Source of the DNA: Streptomyces sp. NBC_01296
GTDB taxonomy: Bacteria > Actinomycetota > Actinomycetes > Streptomycetales > Streptomycetaceae
Assembly: GCF_035984415.1 (NCBI RefSeq)
Contig: NZ_CP130720.1
Coordinates: 3,100,001-3,164,000 of the forward strand
Direction: 5' to 3'
Length of the DNA stretch: 64,000 nucleotides
The notes under the pieces are model-generated. The model had not been told where the DNA came from. It searched no databases and saw only the letters and a list, made by a program, of their open reading frames with translations. This document shows, in pieces, positions 14,855-24,364 of this stretch (positions within the stretch are counted from its first letter, which is position 1; every line of letters starts with the position of its first letter). A program made the translations under genes and the position numbers.

Positions 14855-15498
14855 GGGGCCACCTCGAGGTCGGGTACGACCTCCCGCAGCTGCTCGGCGG
14901 TCAGTGCCCCCTCGCGCAGCAGGACGGGAACCTTCCCGGTGACGTCGACGATCGACGAGGGCTGGATCCCGGGCGTCGGACCGCCGTCCAGGTACACGGA
15001 CACGGAGTCGCCCAGCATCTCGCGCGCCGCGTCGCAGTCCTCCGGCGCCGGGTGCCCGGACAGGTTCGCCGAGGACACGGCCATGGGGCCGACCTCGGTG
15101 AGCAGCTCGATGGCGACGGGGTGCAGCGGCATGCGGACGGCCACGGTGCCGCGGGTCTCCCCCAGGTCCCAGGCGAGCGAGGGCTGGTGCTTGGCGACCA
15201 GTGTCAGCGCGCCCGGCCAGAAGGCGTCGACGAGCTCCCAGGCCTGCTCGGAGAAGTCCGTGACGAGGCCGTGCAGGGTGTTCGGGGAGCCGATGAGCAC
15301 CGGGGTCGGCATGTTGCGGCCGCGCCCCTTGGCGGCGAGCAGGTCACCGACGGCCTCTGCGCTGAAGGCGTCCGCGCCGATCCCGTAGAGGGTGTCGGTG
15401 GGCAGCACGACAAGCTCGCCGCGGCGCACGGCGGATGCGGCTTCACGCAGACCCGTCTTGCGGTCCGTCGCGTCGTTGCAGTCGTATCGCCGGGCCAT
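14851..15498 (-). CDS. L-threonylcarbamoyladenylate synthase (Sua5/YrdC/YciO)
   Basis: 215 aa. Makes threonylcarbamoyl-AMP from Thr, bicarbonate and ATP for t6A37 modification of ANN-decoding tRNAs. Family signatures: VLPTDTLYGIGADAFS near the N-terminus, the KGRGRNMPTPVLI strand and SSANLSGHPAPEDC. The length matches the short YrdC form without the C-terminal Sua5 domain. The ATG at 15498 has GGAG upstream. It is placed between prmC and the phosphatase-like gene, a conserved order in Streptomyces and many bacteria. Confidence 0.94.
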   Translation of the reverse strand: MARRYDCNDATDRKTGLREAASAVRRGELVVLPTDTLYGIGADAFSAEAVGDLLAAKGRGRNMPTPVLIGSPNTLHGLVTDFSEQAWELVDAFWPGALTLVAKHQPSLAWDLGETRGTVAVRMPLHPVAIELLTEVGPMAVSSANLSGHPAPEDCDAAREMLGDSVSVYLDGGPTPGIQPSSIVDVTGKVPVLLREGALTAEQLREVVPDLEVAP

Positions 15499-15547
15499 CA
15501 GCGGGACTCCTCGTGCAGCAGGGGGGTGGAGGGGTGGGTCGCGCCCG

Positions 15548-16393
15548 TCACGGCAGGGCCTTGCGGGCGGTGGCGAAGCGCGGGCGGTTGTTCAGGTCGG
15601 GATGGTCGGCGGCGTCGGCCCAGCCGCGCTCCTCCGCGAAGATCCACGGGACCTGGCCGCCCTGGGTGTCGGCGTGCTCGATGACGACGATGCCGCCGGG
15701 CCTCAGCAGCCGGTGCGCGGTGCGCTCGATGCCGCGGATGGTGTCGAGGCCGTCCTCGCCGGAGAAGAGGGCCATCTCCGGATCGTGGTCGCGGGCCTCG
15801 GGGGCCACGTACTCCCACTCCGTGAGCGGGATGTACGGCGGGTTCGAGATCACCAGGTCGACCTGGCCGTCCAGCTCGGGCAGCGCGCTCAGGGCGTCGC
15901 CCTGGTGGACGGTGACCCGGGAGCCCTCGGCGTTCTTGCGGGTCCACCGCAGGGCGTCCTCGGACAGCTCGACCGCGTGCACGCGCGAGCGCGGCACCTC
16001 CTGCGCCATGGCCAGCGCGATGGCGCCGGACCCGGTGCACAGGTCCACGATCAGCGGCTCGACGACGTCCATCGCCCGGACGGCGTGTATGGCCCAGTCC
16101 ACGACCGACTCGGTCTCGGGCCGGGGCACGAAGACCCCGGGCCCGACCTGGAGCTCCAGGTACCGGAAGAAGGCGCGGCCGGTGATGTGCTGGAGCGGCT
16201 CGCGCGCCTCGCGGCGGGCGACGGCCTCCCAGTAGCGGGCGTCGAAGTCCGCGTCCTTGACGTGGTGCAGTTCCCCCCGCTTGACGCCGTGCACGAAGGC
16301 CGCGAGCTCCTCCGCGTCGAAGCGCGGTGAGGGCACGCCGGCGGCGGCCAGCCGCTGGGTGGCCTGGGCCACCTCGGCAAGCAGCAAGTTCAC
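15548..16393 (-). CDS. prmC: Release factor glutamine N5-methyltransferase
   Basis: 281 aa. GTG start at 16393 with GGAGG just upstream. SAM-dependent enzyme that methylates the GGQ glutamine of release factors. Rossmann motif VEPLIVDLCTGSGAIALAMA and the substrate-binding NPPY (LVISNPPYIPLTEWEY). The N-terminal helical domain typical of PrmC is present. It sits 62 bp downstream of prfA, whose product is its substrate. Confidence 0.95.
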   Translation of the reverse strand: MNLLLAEVAQATQRLAAAGVPSPRFDAEELAAFVHGVKRGELHHVKDADFDARYWEAVARREAREPLQHITGRAFFRYLELQVGPGVFVPRPETESVVDWAIHAVRAMDVVEPLIVDLCTGSGAIALAMAQEVPRSRVHAVELSEDALRWTRKNAEGSRVTVHQGDALSALPELDGQVDLVISNPPYIPLTEWEYVAPEARDHDPEMALFSGEDGLDTIRGIERTAHRLLRPGGIVVIEHADTQGGQVPWIFAEERGWADAADHPDLNNRPRFATARKALP

Positions 16394-16455
16394 GCTGGTC
16401 CTCCGGGCTGCTGTCGTACGGGGGTGGAGCGGGGGTGGTGCAGGTCGGGCGGGGA

Positions 16456-17535
16456 TCAGTGCGCGGACGCCAGCTTGGCGGCCGAGTCCGCGTCGACGCA
16501 GGCCTGGATCATCGAATCGAGGTCGCCGTCGAGCACCTGGTCCAAGTTGTACGCCTTGAATCCGGTCCGGTGGTCCGAGATCCGGTTTTCCGGGAAGTTG
16601 TACGTCCGGATCTTCTCGGAGCGGTCCACCGAGCGCACCTGGCTGCGGCGCACGTCGGAGGCCTCCTGCTCGGCGGCCTCCTGGGCGGCGGCCAGCAGGC
16701 GCGACCGCAGGATGCGCATCGCCTGCTCCTTGTTCTGGAGCTGGCTCTTCTCGTTCTGGCAGGAGGCGACCACACCGGTGGGGAGGTGCGTGATGCGCAC
16801 GGCCGAGTCGGTGGTGTTGACGGACTGGCCGCCGGGGCCCGACGAGCGGTACACGTCGATGCGGAGGTCGTTCATGTTGACCTCGACCTCGACCTCCTCG
16901 GCCTCCGGGGTGACGAGCACGCCGGCGGCGGAGGTGTGGATGCGGCCCTGGGACTCGGTGGCCGGAACACGCTGGACGCGGTGCACGCCGCCCTCGTACT
17001 TCATACGGGCCCAGACGCCCTGGCCGGGCTCGGTGGCACCGTTGCCGCCCTTGGTGCGGACGGAGACCTGGACGTCCTTGTAGCCGCCGAGCTCGGACTC
17101 GGTGGAGTCGATGATCTCGGTCTTCCAGCCCACGCGCTCCGCGTAGCGCAGGTACATGCGCAGCAGGTCGCCGGCGAACAGGGCGGACTCGTCGCCGCCC
17201 GCGCCCGCCTTGATCTCCAGGAGCACGTCCTTGTCGTCGCTGGGGTCGCGCGGGACGAGCAGCAGGCGGAGCTTCTCGGTGAGCTCCTCGCGCTGCGCGC
17301 TCAGTTCCTTCACCTCGGCCGCGAAGTCCGGGTCGTCGACCGCGAACTCCTTCGCCGTCTCGATGTCCTCGGCGGACTGCTTCCAGGCACGGAAGGTCGC
17401 GACGATCGGGGTCAGCTCCGCATAGCGCTTGTTGAGCTTGCGCGCGTTGGCCTGATCCGAGTGGACCGAAGGGTCGGCGAGCTTCTTCTCAAGGTCGGCG
17501 TGCTCGCCGACCAGTTCCTCGACCGCCTCGAACAT
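16456..17535 (-). CDS. prfA: Peptide chain release factor 1
   Basis: 359 aa from ATG at 17535 ([18 protein letters not shown]). It recognises UAA and UAG. The GGQ motif reads [20 protein letters not shown] and the codon-recognition tripeptide PxT is PAT (VPATESQGR), which identifies RF1 rather than RF2. It is followed by prmC, which modifies the GGQ. Confidence 0.97.
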   Translation of the reverse strand: MFEAVEELVGEHADLEKKLADPSVHSDQANARKLNKRYAELTPIVATFRAWKQSAEDIETAKEFAVDDPDFAAEVKELSAQREELTEKLRLLLVPRDPSDDKDVLLEIKAGAGGDESALFAGDLLRMYLRYAERVGWKTEIIDSTESELGGYKDVQVSVRTKGGNGATEPGQGVWARMKYEGGVHRVQRVPATESQGRIHTSAAGVLVTPEAEEVEVEVNMNDLRIDVYRSSGPGGQSVNTTDSAVRITHLPTGVVASCQNEKSQLQNKEQAMRILRSRLLAAAQEAAEQEASDVRRSQVRSVDRSEKIRTYNFPENRISDHRTGFKAYNLDQVLDGDLDSMIQACVDADSAAKLASAH

Positions 17536-17584
17536 CGGGGGCTCCTGGGGTGAAAAGTACGAAAAAGGGCTGCGGGACGACAAA

Positions 17585-17637
17585 GGCGCCGGTCCGGCTG
17601 CCCCCGTGTGGACAGGGTGCAGCCGGGGTCCGGCGCC
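17585..17637 (-). terminator. Terminator between rpmE and prfA
   Basis: An interrupted inverted repeat: GGCGCCGG (17585-17592) plus CCGGCTGC pairs with GCAGCCGG plus CCGGCGCC ending at 17637. It starts 9 bp after the rpmE stop and is very GC-rich. Confidence 0.65.
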
Positions 17638-17646
17638 GGGGGCTCG

Positions 17647-17865
17647 CTACTTCGAGCCGGCAGCCTTGCCGAAGCGGGCCTCGAAGCGGGCGACGCGGCC
17701 ACCGGTGTCGAGGATCTTCTGCTTGCCCGTGTAGAACGGGTGGCACTCGGAGCAGACCTCGGCACGGATGGTGCCCTCGGTCAGGGTGCTGCGGGTGGTG
17801 AACGACGCGCCACAGGTGCAGCTGACCTGGGTCTCGACGTACTCGGGGTGAACATCGCGCTTCAA
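17647..17865 (-). CDS. rpmE: Ribosomal protein L31 (zinc-binding, Cys+ form)
   Basis: 72 aa. TTG start at 17865 with AGGAG 5 bp upstream. Four Cys (CTC near residues 16-18 and CSEC near 38-41) form the zinc site of the C+ type of L31. Streptomyces usually also has a Cys-less copy used under zinc shortage. Its promoter lies in the 183-bp upstream gap. Confidence 0.96.
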   Translation of the reverse strand: MKRDVHPEYVETQVSCTCGASFTTRSTLTEGTIRAEVCSECHPFYTGKQKILDTGGRVARFEARFGKAAGSK

Positions 17866-17941
17866 GGTGTCTCCTAGATTCGGGAGGGCGCCGGGTCGCA
17901 GGAGCCGAATTGCGCACTGCGTGAACCGGGGCCGACAGACC

Positions 17942-17969
17942 AGTCTGCCAGGACCGGGCTGCCTGTCAA
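17942..17969 (-). promoter_or_regulatory. Candidate rpmE promoter
   Basis: On the minus strand TTGACA (17964-17969) and CAGACT (17942-17947) are separated by 16 bp. The -35 is a perfect consensus and the -10 is a fair match. The leader to the TTG start would be about 70 nt. Confidence 0.5.
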
Positions 17970-18048
17970 AATTCTGAGGACGCCTCCCTCAACGGGGCGG
18001 GGGCGGCATCTATTCCACGTTGCTGCCGAACGCTCCTGAGCAGGCCTT

Positions 18049-19155
18049 TTACGGCTGCTGGACGATCGAGCCGGCCGTTCCCTTGTCACCCATCGAGTTC
18101 GCGGTGGCCTCGGCGGGGACCGGCTGCTCGGCCAGCAGGGCGTCCCAGACCATCTTGGACTCCTTGGTCAGCGGGGCGACCCGGTCGGGGTCGCGGGCGT
18201 CCGGACCCACGGGCAGGGTGATCATCTTCATGTCCTGGGCGTCGATGCCCTGGAGGCTCTGGGCGAAGCCCATCAGGGACTTCACGTCGCCGAGGGACTT
18301 GTCGGTGGTGAGCGCCTTGGTGCCGGTGTCGGCGAGGTCGAGCAGCCGCTTGGGGTTGTCGAAGACGCCGATGCCCTTGACCTGCTTGATCAGGGCCTTC
18401 ATGAACGCCTGCTGCAGCTGTATTCGGCCCAGGTCGCTGCCGTCGCCGACGGTCTTGCGGGTCCGTACGAGGCCCAGGGCCTGCTCGCCGTTCAGCTTGT
18501 TGGGGCCGGCCGGGAGGTCGAGGTGGCTCCCGTAGTCCTTGATGGGCTTGGTGGTGGTGAGCTGGACGCCGCCGAGGTTGTCGATGATCTTCTTGAAGCC
18601 CGTGAAGTCGACCTCGATGTAGTGGTCCATGCGGATCCCCGACATCTTCTCGACGGTCTTGACCGCGCAGGCGGCCCCGCCGATGGTGAACGCCTCGTTG
18701 AACTGCGAGCGCGAGCTGCCGCGCTCGGTCTTGCCGTTGCTCAGCGTGCACGGCGGCCGGTTGACCATGGTGTCGCGCGGGATCGAGACGACGGTGGCCT
18801 TCTTGTGGCCGTCGTACAGGTGGACGATCATCGCCGTGTCGGAGCGGGCCGAGCCGCCGTCGTCCTGGCCGTACTCGGAATTCGCGCCGCCGCGGGAGTC
18901 GGAGCCGAGGACGAGGATGTCCATCGAGCCGTTGTCGACGTTCTGCGGGCGGTCCTTGCCGAGCGCCTGGTCGATGTCGACCGTCTTCAGGTTCCCGTTC
19001 AGGTGGAAGTAGAACCAGCCGAGACCCGCCCCGCCCACGAGGACCACGCCGGCGGCGCTCCACGCGGCGATGACGAGGGCCTTGCGCCCCTTCGAGGGTT
19101 TCCGTCGGCGCCGGCCCGCGGCACGCCGGCCGCTGCCCCTGCTGTCCTCGCTCAT
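18049..19155 (-). CDS. LCP (LytR-CpsA-Psr) family glycopolymer-peptidoglycan ligase
   Basis: 368 aa from ATG at 19155 (GAGGAG upstream). Arg/Lys-rich cytoplasmic tail (about 1-27), one membrane segment (about 28-50) and an extracellular LCP domain with MDILVLGSDSR, SDTAMIVHL and VSIPRDTMV. These proteins move teichoic-acid-like or other glycopolymers from undecaprenyl-PP to the wall. The WecA-type transferase at 11420-12742 could supply the lipid-linked substrate. It lies between rpmE and rho but is flanked by long gaps and the rho terminator, so it is a separate unit. Confidence 0.93.
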   Translation of the reverse strand: MSEDSRGSGRRAAGRRRRKPSKGRKALVIAAWSAAGVVLVGGAGLGWFYFHLNGNLKTVDIDQALGKDRPQNVDNGSMDILVLGSDSRGGANSEYGQDDGGSARSDTAMIVHLYDGHKKATVVSIPRDTMVNRPPCTLSNGKTERGSSRSQFNEAFTIGGAACAVKTVEKMSGIRMDHYIEVDFTGFKKIIDNLGGVQLTTTKPIKDYGSHLDLPAGPNKLNGEQALGLVRTRKTVGDGSDLGRIQLQQAFMKALIKQVKGIGVFDNPKRLLDLADTGTKALTTDKSLGDVKSLMGFAQSLQGIDAQDMKMITLPVGPDARDPDRVAPLTKESKMVWDALLAEQPVPAEATANSMGDKGTAGSIVQQP

Positions 19156-19448
19156 GCTCTCCTCAGTCCTGAAATGCGTTCCCGGCCGGACGCCCGGCCC
19201 AGTGGCCTCCCCGCACTGCCCTCTGACACAGACGGCCGAATGCCCTCCAGGGTTCCACGGCCGACGCGGGCCCCGTGCCGGCCGCACTGCGGCGGCGGGG
19301 GTGGGAGGAGCACGGCGTGGCACCGCGCCCACCTGCGGTTTCCCGGGGGGACGCACACAGTGGCCGCGAGGTTCACGAAAACCGCGAGTGTGGCGAAGCT
19401 CGCACCCGCGGAAAACATGCCAAAACGTCAGAGAACACCCCGAAAACA
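19156..19448. other. Intergenic region upstream of the LCP gene
   Basis: About 290 bp between the rho terminator and the LCP start. It should contain the LCP promoter. CCGCGAG occurs twice (around 19355 and 19380) flanking an A-rich stretch. No RNA gene or open frame was recognised. Confidence 0.4.
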
Positions 19449-19488
19449 CGGGACCGCCCCCACCGCGCGTGCGGTGGGGGCGGTCCCG
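19449..19488 (-). terminator. rho terminator
   Basis: Perfect 18-bp stem (19449-19466 with 19471-19488), loop GCGT, 20 bp after the rho stop. It is an exceptionally stable GC hairpin followed by a short A/T stretch in the direction of transcription. Confidence 0.9.
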
Positions 19489-19508
19489 GTGATGCGGTGC
19501 GGCGACGG

Positions 19509-21608
19509 TCAGTCGTCGTTCTTGCCCGACGGGGTCGTCTTGGCGATCTGCATCAGGAACTCGGCGTTCGACTTCGTCTGCTTCATCTTGTCGAGCAGGA
19601 GCTCGATGGCCTGCTGCGAGTCGAGCGCGTGCAGCACGCGGCGCAGCTTCCAGACGATGGCGAGCTCCTCGCTGTTGAGGAGGATCTCCTCCTTGCGGGT
19701 GCCCGACGGGTCGACGTCGACGGCCGGGAAGATGCGCTTGTCGGCGAGCTTCCGGTCGAGCTTGAGCTCCATGTTGCCGGTGCCCTTGAACTCCTCGAAG
19801 ATCACCTCGTCCATGCGCGAGCCGGTGTCGACCAGCGCGGTGGCCAGGATGGTCAGCGAGCCGCCGTCCTCGATGTTGCGCGCGGCACCGAAGAAGCGCT
19901 TCGGCGGGTACAGCGCGGTCGAGTCGACACCACCGGACAGGATGCGGCCGGAGGCGGGCGCCGCGAGGTTGTACGCGCGGCCCAGACGGGTGATGGAGTC
20001 CAGCAGGACGACCACGTCGTGACCCAGCTCGACGAGGCGCTTGGCGCGCTCGATGGCCAGCTCGGCGACGGTGGTGTGGTCCTCGGCCGGGCGGTCGAAG
20101 GTCGAGGAGATGACCTCGCCCTTGACCGACCGCTGCATGTCGGTGACCTCTTCCGGACGCTCGTCGACCAGGACGACCATCAGGTGGCACTCGGGGTTGT
20201 TGACCGTGATCGCGTTGGCGATCGCCTGCATGATCATGGTCTTGCCGGTCTTCGGCGGGGCCACGATCAGGCCTCGCTGGCCCTTGCCGATCGGCGACAC
20301 GAGGTCGATGATGCGGGTCGTCAGCACACCCGGGTCGGTCTCCAGACGGAGGCGGTCCTGGGGGTACAGCGGGGTCAGCTTCTGGAACTCCGGTCGGCCG
20401 CGGCCGGATTCGGGCGCCATGCCGTTCACCGAGTCCAGCCGCACGAGGGCGTTGAACTTCTCGCGGCGCTCGCCGTCCTTGGGCTGGCGCACGGCACCGG
20501 TGGTGTGGTCGCCCTTGCGCAGACCCGCCTTGCGGACCTGGGCGAGGGAGACGTACACGTCGTTGGGGCCGGGCAGGTAGCCCGAGGTCCGGATGAACGC
20601 GTAGTTGTCGAGGATGTCCAGGATGCCCGCGACGGGGATCAGGACGTCGTCGTCGGCGACCTGCGGCTCGCTCGGCGCGAACTCGTCGCGGCCACGACGG
20701 CCACGGCGGTCGCGGTAGCGGCCGCGACGGCCGCGACGGCCGTCCTCGCCGTCGAAGTCGTCCTCGGGGCCGTTGCCCTGGGGGGCCTGACGGTCCTGAC
20801 GGCCCTGCTGCTGACGGTCCTGACGGCCGCCCTGCTGCTGGCGGTCCTGACGGCCGCCGCCCTGGCCGCCGCCCTGACCCTGGCCGGCCTGACCCTGGCC
20901 CTGGCCCTGGCCCTGACCCTGGGCGCCCTGGCCCGGCTCGTCGGCCTTGGCACCGCGGTCACGGCGGTCGCGCTGGCGCTCGCCGCGCTCGGCACGGTCC
21001 CCGCGGTCGCGGCGGTCGCGCCGGCCGCGGCCCTCGCCCTCCTGGGCGGGCGCGGAGACGGCGGTCGCGGCCTCGGCCTTGGCCTCGGCCGGCGCGGTCG
21101 CGGTGGTGGTCTCGGTCTTCGCCTCGACCTGCACGGCGGCGGGGGCCGCGGTCTCCGGGCTGCCGGAGGGGGCCGTGGCCCGACGCCGGCGGCGCTCGCC
21201 GGCCGGGGCGTCGTCGGAGGCCGGCTGGCCCGGGATCTCGATCTGCGCCTGCGCGGCAGGCTTCTCGGCGGGCGCCTCGGCGGCGGCCTCACCCGTACGG
21301 GCCTTGCTGGTGGCGCGGCGCTTCGGCTTGGCCTCGGCGGCGTCGGCGGCGGGAGCCGCGGCCTTGGGGGCACCACTGCCCGCCTGCGCCTCCTTGATGA
21401 CCTCGATCAGCTGGCTCTTGCGCATCCGCGCAGTGCCCCTGATACCAAGGCCCGACGCGACCTGCTGCAGCTCGGCCAGGACCATGCCCTCGAGGCCGGT
21501 GCCGGAGCGGCGCCGACGTCCGGCAGTGGTCGCCGCGGCGCCCGCGGCGGGGGCACTGGTGTCGACATTGGTGTCGGCAGCGCCCATCAGATCGGTGGTG
21601 TCGCTCAC
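19509..21608 (-). CDS. rho: Transcription termination factor Rho with long disordered insertion
   Basis: 699 aa, against about 420 for E. coli Rho. GTG start at 21608 ([14 protein letters not shown]) with GGAAGGA upstream. Order: a Rho N-terminal helical domain ([18 protein letters not shown]), then an Ala/Glu region and an Arg/Asp/Gly/Gln-rich low-complexity stretch (about 170-310, repeats of [14 protein letters not shown] and [10 protein letters not shown]), then the RNA-binding OSB fold and the ATPase core. P-loop [12 protein letters not shown]; Walker B region [16 protein letters not shown]. Such insertions are known in Actinobacteria and increase RNA affinity. The 434-bp leader suggests autoregulation. 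Confidence 0.97.
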   Translation of the reverse strand: MSDTTDLMGAADTNVDTSAPAAGAAATTAGRRRRSGTGLEGMVLAELQQVASGLGIRGTARMRKSQLIEVIKEAQAGSGAPKAAAPAADAAEAKPKRRATSKARTGEAAAEAPAEKPAAQAQIEIPGQPASDDAPAGERRRRRATAPSGSPETAAPAAVQVEAKTETTTATAPAEAKAEAATAVSAPAQEGEGRGRRDRRDRGDRAERGERQRDRRDRGAKADEPGQGAQGQGQGQGQGQAGQGQGGGQGGGRQDRQQQGGRQDRQQQGRQDRQAPQGNGPEDDFDGEDGRRGRRGRYRDRRGRRGRDEFAPSEPQVADDDVLIPVAGILDILDNYAFIRTSGYLPGPNDVYVSLAQVRKAGLRKGDHTTGAVRQPKDGERREKFNALVRLDSVNGMAPESGRGRPEFQKLTPLYPQDRLRLETDPGVLTTRIIDLVSPIGKGQRGLIVAPPKTGKTMIMQAIANAITVNNPECHLMVVLVDERPEEVTDMQRSVKGEVISSTFDRPAEDHTTVAELAIERAKRLVELGHDVVVLLDSITRLGRAYNLAAPASGRILSGGVDSTALYPPKRFFGAARNIEDGGSLTILATALVDTGSRMDEVIFEEFKGTGNMELKLDRKLADKRIFPAVDVDPSGTRKEEILLNSEELAIVWKLRRVLHALDSQQAIELLLDKMKQTKSNAEFLMQIAKTTPSGKNDD

Positions 21609-21933
21609 GAAGGGTCCTTCCCTGGAGCGGACGTCGGCCTGTCTGGCTCGGCGACCGGTTGTGCTGTCCGGCAACGGACCATTACCTGATGGGTCATGGA
21701 CCGCGGCCGGGGCGGTGGTCCGCCGGTAGAGATACGGCGGAGAGAAACGTGCATGGGTGGTTCCGGCGAGAAGCCCCCGAGCTGGAAGCGTGGGAATGTC
21801 ACGCCGATTCCGGAGCGTGCTCGAAACTGCTGGAAGCGATCAAAGCAGTCGGGGAGGCTCCCGGAAGAAAGGTGGTCCCGGATGGGGACACTGAGCACCG
21901 AGCCATGGCGGCTTCGGCTGCACACTTGAGAGT
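21609..21933 (-). promoter_or_regulatory. Long rho leader region
   Basis: About 320 bp without a supported gene lies upstream of the rho start. It has lower GC than the flanking coding DNA. Bacterial rho genes are often autoregulated through long leaders, so an RNA target for Rho here is plausible. No riboswitch or defined hairpin was recognised. Confidence 0.4.
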
Positions 21934-21960
21934 AACACTACCGGATCCAACAGATATTCC
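21934..21960 (-). promoter_or_regulatory. Candidate rho promoter (SigR-like GGAAT-N19-GTT)
   Basis: On the minus strand GGGAAT (21956-21961) is followed after 19 bp by GTT (21934-21936), similar to the Streptomyces SigR consensus GGAAT-N18-GTT. The spacing is one base longer than optimal and the match is short, so this is tentative. Confidence 0.3.
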
Positions 21961-21992
21961 CCCTCTCAATCACCGGCAATCGCGCCTTCCGC

Positions 21993-22018
21993 GCGGGCGG
22001 CCTGCCCTGACCGCCCGC
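21993..22018 (-). terminator. Weak hairpin after thrB
   Basis: 8-bp stem GCGGGCGG/CCGCCCGC (21993-22000 with 22011-22018) with a 10-nt loop, 24 bp after the thrB stop. Confidence 0.45.
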
Positions 22019-22042
22019 CCCTGGCGGGTATGCCCATACGGC

Positions 22043-22969
22043 CTAGCCGCCCTGGGTGCCCAGCGGAAGTACGCTCGCGCCCGCGGCGTCGAGGGCGAGC
22101 CGGTTCGCCGCCCATCCCTCGCCCGCGAGCTGCGCGACCTTGTCGGCCGCACCGTTGTCGACCAGCGCGAGGACCGTGGGGCCCGCGCCGGAGATGACCG
22201 CGGGGATGCCGTCCGCCCGCAGCCGGTTGACGAGTGCCACGCTCTCGGGCATCGCCGGGGACCGGTACTCCTGGTGGAGCCGGTCTTCTGTGGCCGGCAG
22301 CAGCAACTCGGGACGCCTGGTCAGGGCTTCGACGAGCAGGGCTGCGCGACCTGCGTTGACGGCCGCGTCCACGTGCGGGACGTTGCGCGGCAGCAGGCCG
22401 CGTGCAGTCTCCGTCAGGACCGGCTTGGAGGGGACGAAGACCACCGGAACGATGGAATCGGCGGGCTCCATACGGATCGCCTTGGCGCTGCCGCCGTCCA
22501 TCCAGGCGAGGGTGAAGCCGCCGAGGAGACAGGCGGCGACGTTGTCGGGGTGGCCCTCGATCTCCGTGGCCAGTTCGAGCAGGGCCGCGTCGTCGAGCTT
22601 GGCCTCTCCGCCTATGGTCACGGCGCGGGCGGCGACGATGCCGGCGCAGATGGCGGCCGAGGAGGACCCGAGGCCGCGGCCGTGCGGGATGCGGTTGGCG
22701 CAGACGACCTCGAGGCCGCGCGGCTGCCCGCCCAGCAGGTCGAAGGCGGTGCGCATGGAGCGTACGAGCAGGTGGCTCTCGTCCCGCGGGAGGGTGTCGG
22801 CGCCCTCGCCCGCGATGTCGATGTTCAGGCCGGAGTCGGCCACCCGGACGACCACGTCGTCGTAGAGCCCCAGGGCCAGGCCGAGGGCGTCGAAACCCGG
22901 GCCGAGGTTGGCACTGCTGGCGGGGACGCGCACCCGTACGGCGGCGGCGCGGAACGCTGGACCGGCCAT
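22043..22969 (-). CDS. thrB: Homoserine kinase
   Basis: 308 aa from ATG at 22969 (MAGPAFRAAAVRVRVPASSA). GHMP kinase that phosphorylates homoserine for threonine synthesis. Signatures: PASSANLGPGFDALGLAL, the ATP-binding IPHGRGLGSSSAAICAG and a C-terminal ISGAGPTVLAL. Its substrate comes from hom and its product feeds thrC, both upstream on the same strand. A strong terminator separates thrC and thrB, so thrB probably has its own promoter in the 318-bp gap. Confidence 0.97.
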   Translation of the reverse strand: MAGPAFRAAAVRVRVPASSANLGPGFDALGLALGLYDDVVVRVADSGLNIDIAGEGADTLPRDESHLLVRSMRTAFDLLGGQPRGLEVVCANRIPHGRGLGSSSAAICAGIVAARAVTIGGEAKLDDAALLELATEIEGHPDNVAACLLGGFTLAWMDGGSAKAIRMEPADSIVPVVFVPSKPVLTETARGLLPRNVPHVDAAVNAGRAALLVEALTRRPELLLPATEDRLHQEYRSPAMPESVALVNRLRADGIPAVISGAGPTVLALVDNGAADKVAQLAGEGWAANRLALDAAGASVLPLGTQGG

Positions 22970-23219
22970 CGTCCGATGACACTCCTTGTGACTGTGCGAG
23001 ACGAGATCTTCGCTGGCTCGCTGCGAATGTACTGGAGAACGTACGACACCCGAAGGCCCTCTGGGCAGCACCACGGTCATATGCGCGGTGGCGGATGTAA
23101 GTACAGCGTATCGAAGGAAGGTTCTCTCGCGACATAGGGCGCACAGGAGGCGCACGATGCGTGTCGGTGTCTTCCGGTGGATTGCGCTGAATGCCGTTGA
23201 CTTTTGTGCCGTACGACCC
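22970..23219 (-). promoter_or_regulatory. Upstream region of thrB
   Basis: About 250 bp between the thrC terminator and thrB. It must hold the thrB promoter because of the terminator on its far side. It is less GC-rich than its surroundings. No clear hexamer pair or known RNA element could be fixed by eye. Confidence 0.35.
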
Positions 23220-23260
23220 GAGTTGCCGGGTTCCGAAGGCTTTCCGGAACCCGGCAACTC
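23220..23260 (-). terminator. thrC terminator
   Basis: Perfect 15-bp inverted repeat GAGTTGCCGGGTTCC (23220-23234) with its complement at 23246-23260, extended by a further pair inside. It lies 27 bp after the thrC stop. Confidence 0.85.
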
Positions 23261-23287
23261 AGGGTGCTGCCACGGTGTCGGACCGGG

Positions 23288-24358
23288 TCAGACCAGGCCG
23301 AGGCGGACGGCCGCGGCCTCCGCGTCGACCGGGATGGTGACCGGCTGCGGAGCGCCGGCGACCGCCCAGTCGGGGTCCTTGAGTCCGTTTCCGGTGACGG
23401 TGCATACGATCTTCTGGCCGGGGTCGACCAGGCCCAGCTCGGCGGCCTTGAGCAGGCCGGCGACGGACGCGGCCGAGGCGGGCTCGACGAAGACGCCCTC
23501 CTGCGCGGCCAACAGGCGGTATGCAGCCAGGATCTGGCGGTCCGTCACCTCGTCGATGAAGCCGCCCGACTCGTCGCGCGCGGCGAGCGCGTAGTCCCAC
23601 GAGGCCGGGTTGCCGATGCGGATCGCGGTCGCGATGGTGTGCGGCTCCTTGACGACCTCGCCGCGCACGATGGGTGCGGAACCGGAGGCCTGGAAACCCC
23701 ACACGCGGGGCGTACGGGAGGCCAGGCCGTCGGCCTTGTACTCCTTGAAGCCCTTCCAGTACGCGGTGATGTTGCCGGCGTTGCCGACGGGCAGCACGTG
23801 GATGTCGGGGGCGTCGCCGAGCGCGTCGACGATCTCGAACGCGGCGGTCTTCTGGCCCTCGATGCGCACCGGATTGACGGAATTGACCAGCGCGACCGGG
23901 TAGTTGTCGGACAGCGCGCGGGCCAGGTCCAGGCAGTCGTCGAAGTTGCCGTCCACCTGCAGGATCTTGGCGCCGTGGATCAGGGCCTGACCCATCTTGC
24001 CCAGCGCGATCTTGCCGCGGGGCACGAGGACGGCCGAGACCATCCCGGCGCGCACCGCGTACGCGGCGGCGGAGGCCGAGGTGTTGCCCGTGGAGGCGCA
24101 GATGACGGCCTTGGCGCCGTCCTCCTTGGCCTTGCTGATCGCCATGGTCATGCCGCGGTCCTTGAAGGACCCCGTCGGGTTCGCGCCCTCGACCTTCAGG
24201 TGCACCTCGCAACCGGTGCGCTCGGAGAGCACCTGCGCGGGGACGAGGGGAGTACCGCCCTCGCGGAGCGTGACCACGGGAGTCGTGTCCGTCACCGGCA
24301 GGCGGTCCCGGTACTCCTCGATGATGCCGCGCCACTGGTGGGTGCGATTGCTGCTCAT
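23288..24358 (-). CDS. thrC: Threonine synthase
   Basis: 356 aa PLP enzyme converting O-phosphohomoserine to threonine. The PLP lysine lies in [18 protein letters not shown], the phosphate-binding loop in [14 protein letters not shown]. The length matches the short threonine synthase class found in actinobacteria. It starts 6 bp after the hom stop, so the two are one operon. Confidence 0.97.
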   Translation of the reverse strand: MSSNRTHQWRGIIEEYRDRLPVTDTTPVVTLREGGTPLVPAQVLSERTGCEVHLKVEGANPTGSFKDRGMTMAISKAKEDGAKAVICASTGNTSASAAAYAVRAGMVSAVLVPRGKIALGKMGQALIHGAKILQVDGNFDDCLDLARALSDNYPVALVNSVNPVRIEGQKTAAFEIVDALGDAPDIHVLPVGNAGNITAYWKGFKEYKADGLASRTPRVWGFQASGSAPIVRGEVVKEPHTIATAIRIGNPASWDYALAARDESGGFIDEVTDRQILAAYRLLAAQEGVFVEPASAASVAGLLKAAELGLVDPGQKIVCTVTGNGLKDPDWAVAGAPQPVTIPVDAEAAAVRLGLV

Positions 24359-24364
24359 GGGTCC

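Noticed and set aside
18049..20190. Extension of the LCP frame upstream of 19155 into rho
   Set aside because: The extension crosses the rho terminator and overlaps rho; the ATG at 19155 has a good RBS.
19275..21689. Plus-strand frame across rho
   Set aside because: It is the reverse frame of the rho repeat region and has no start or family signal.
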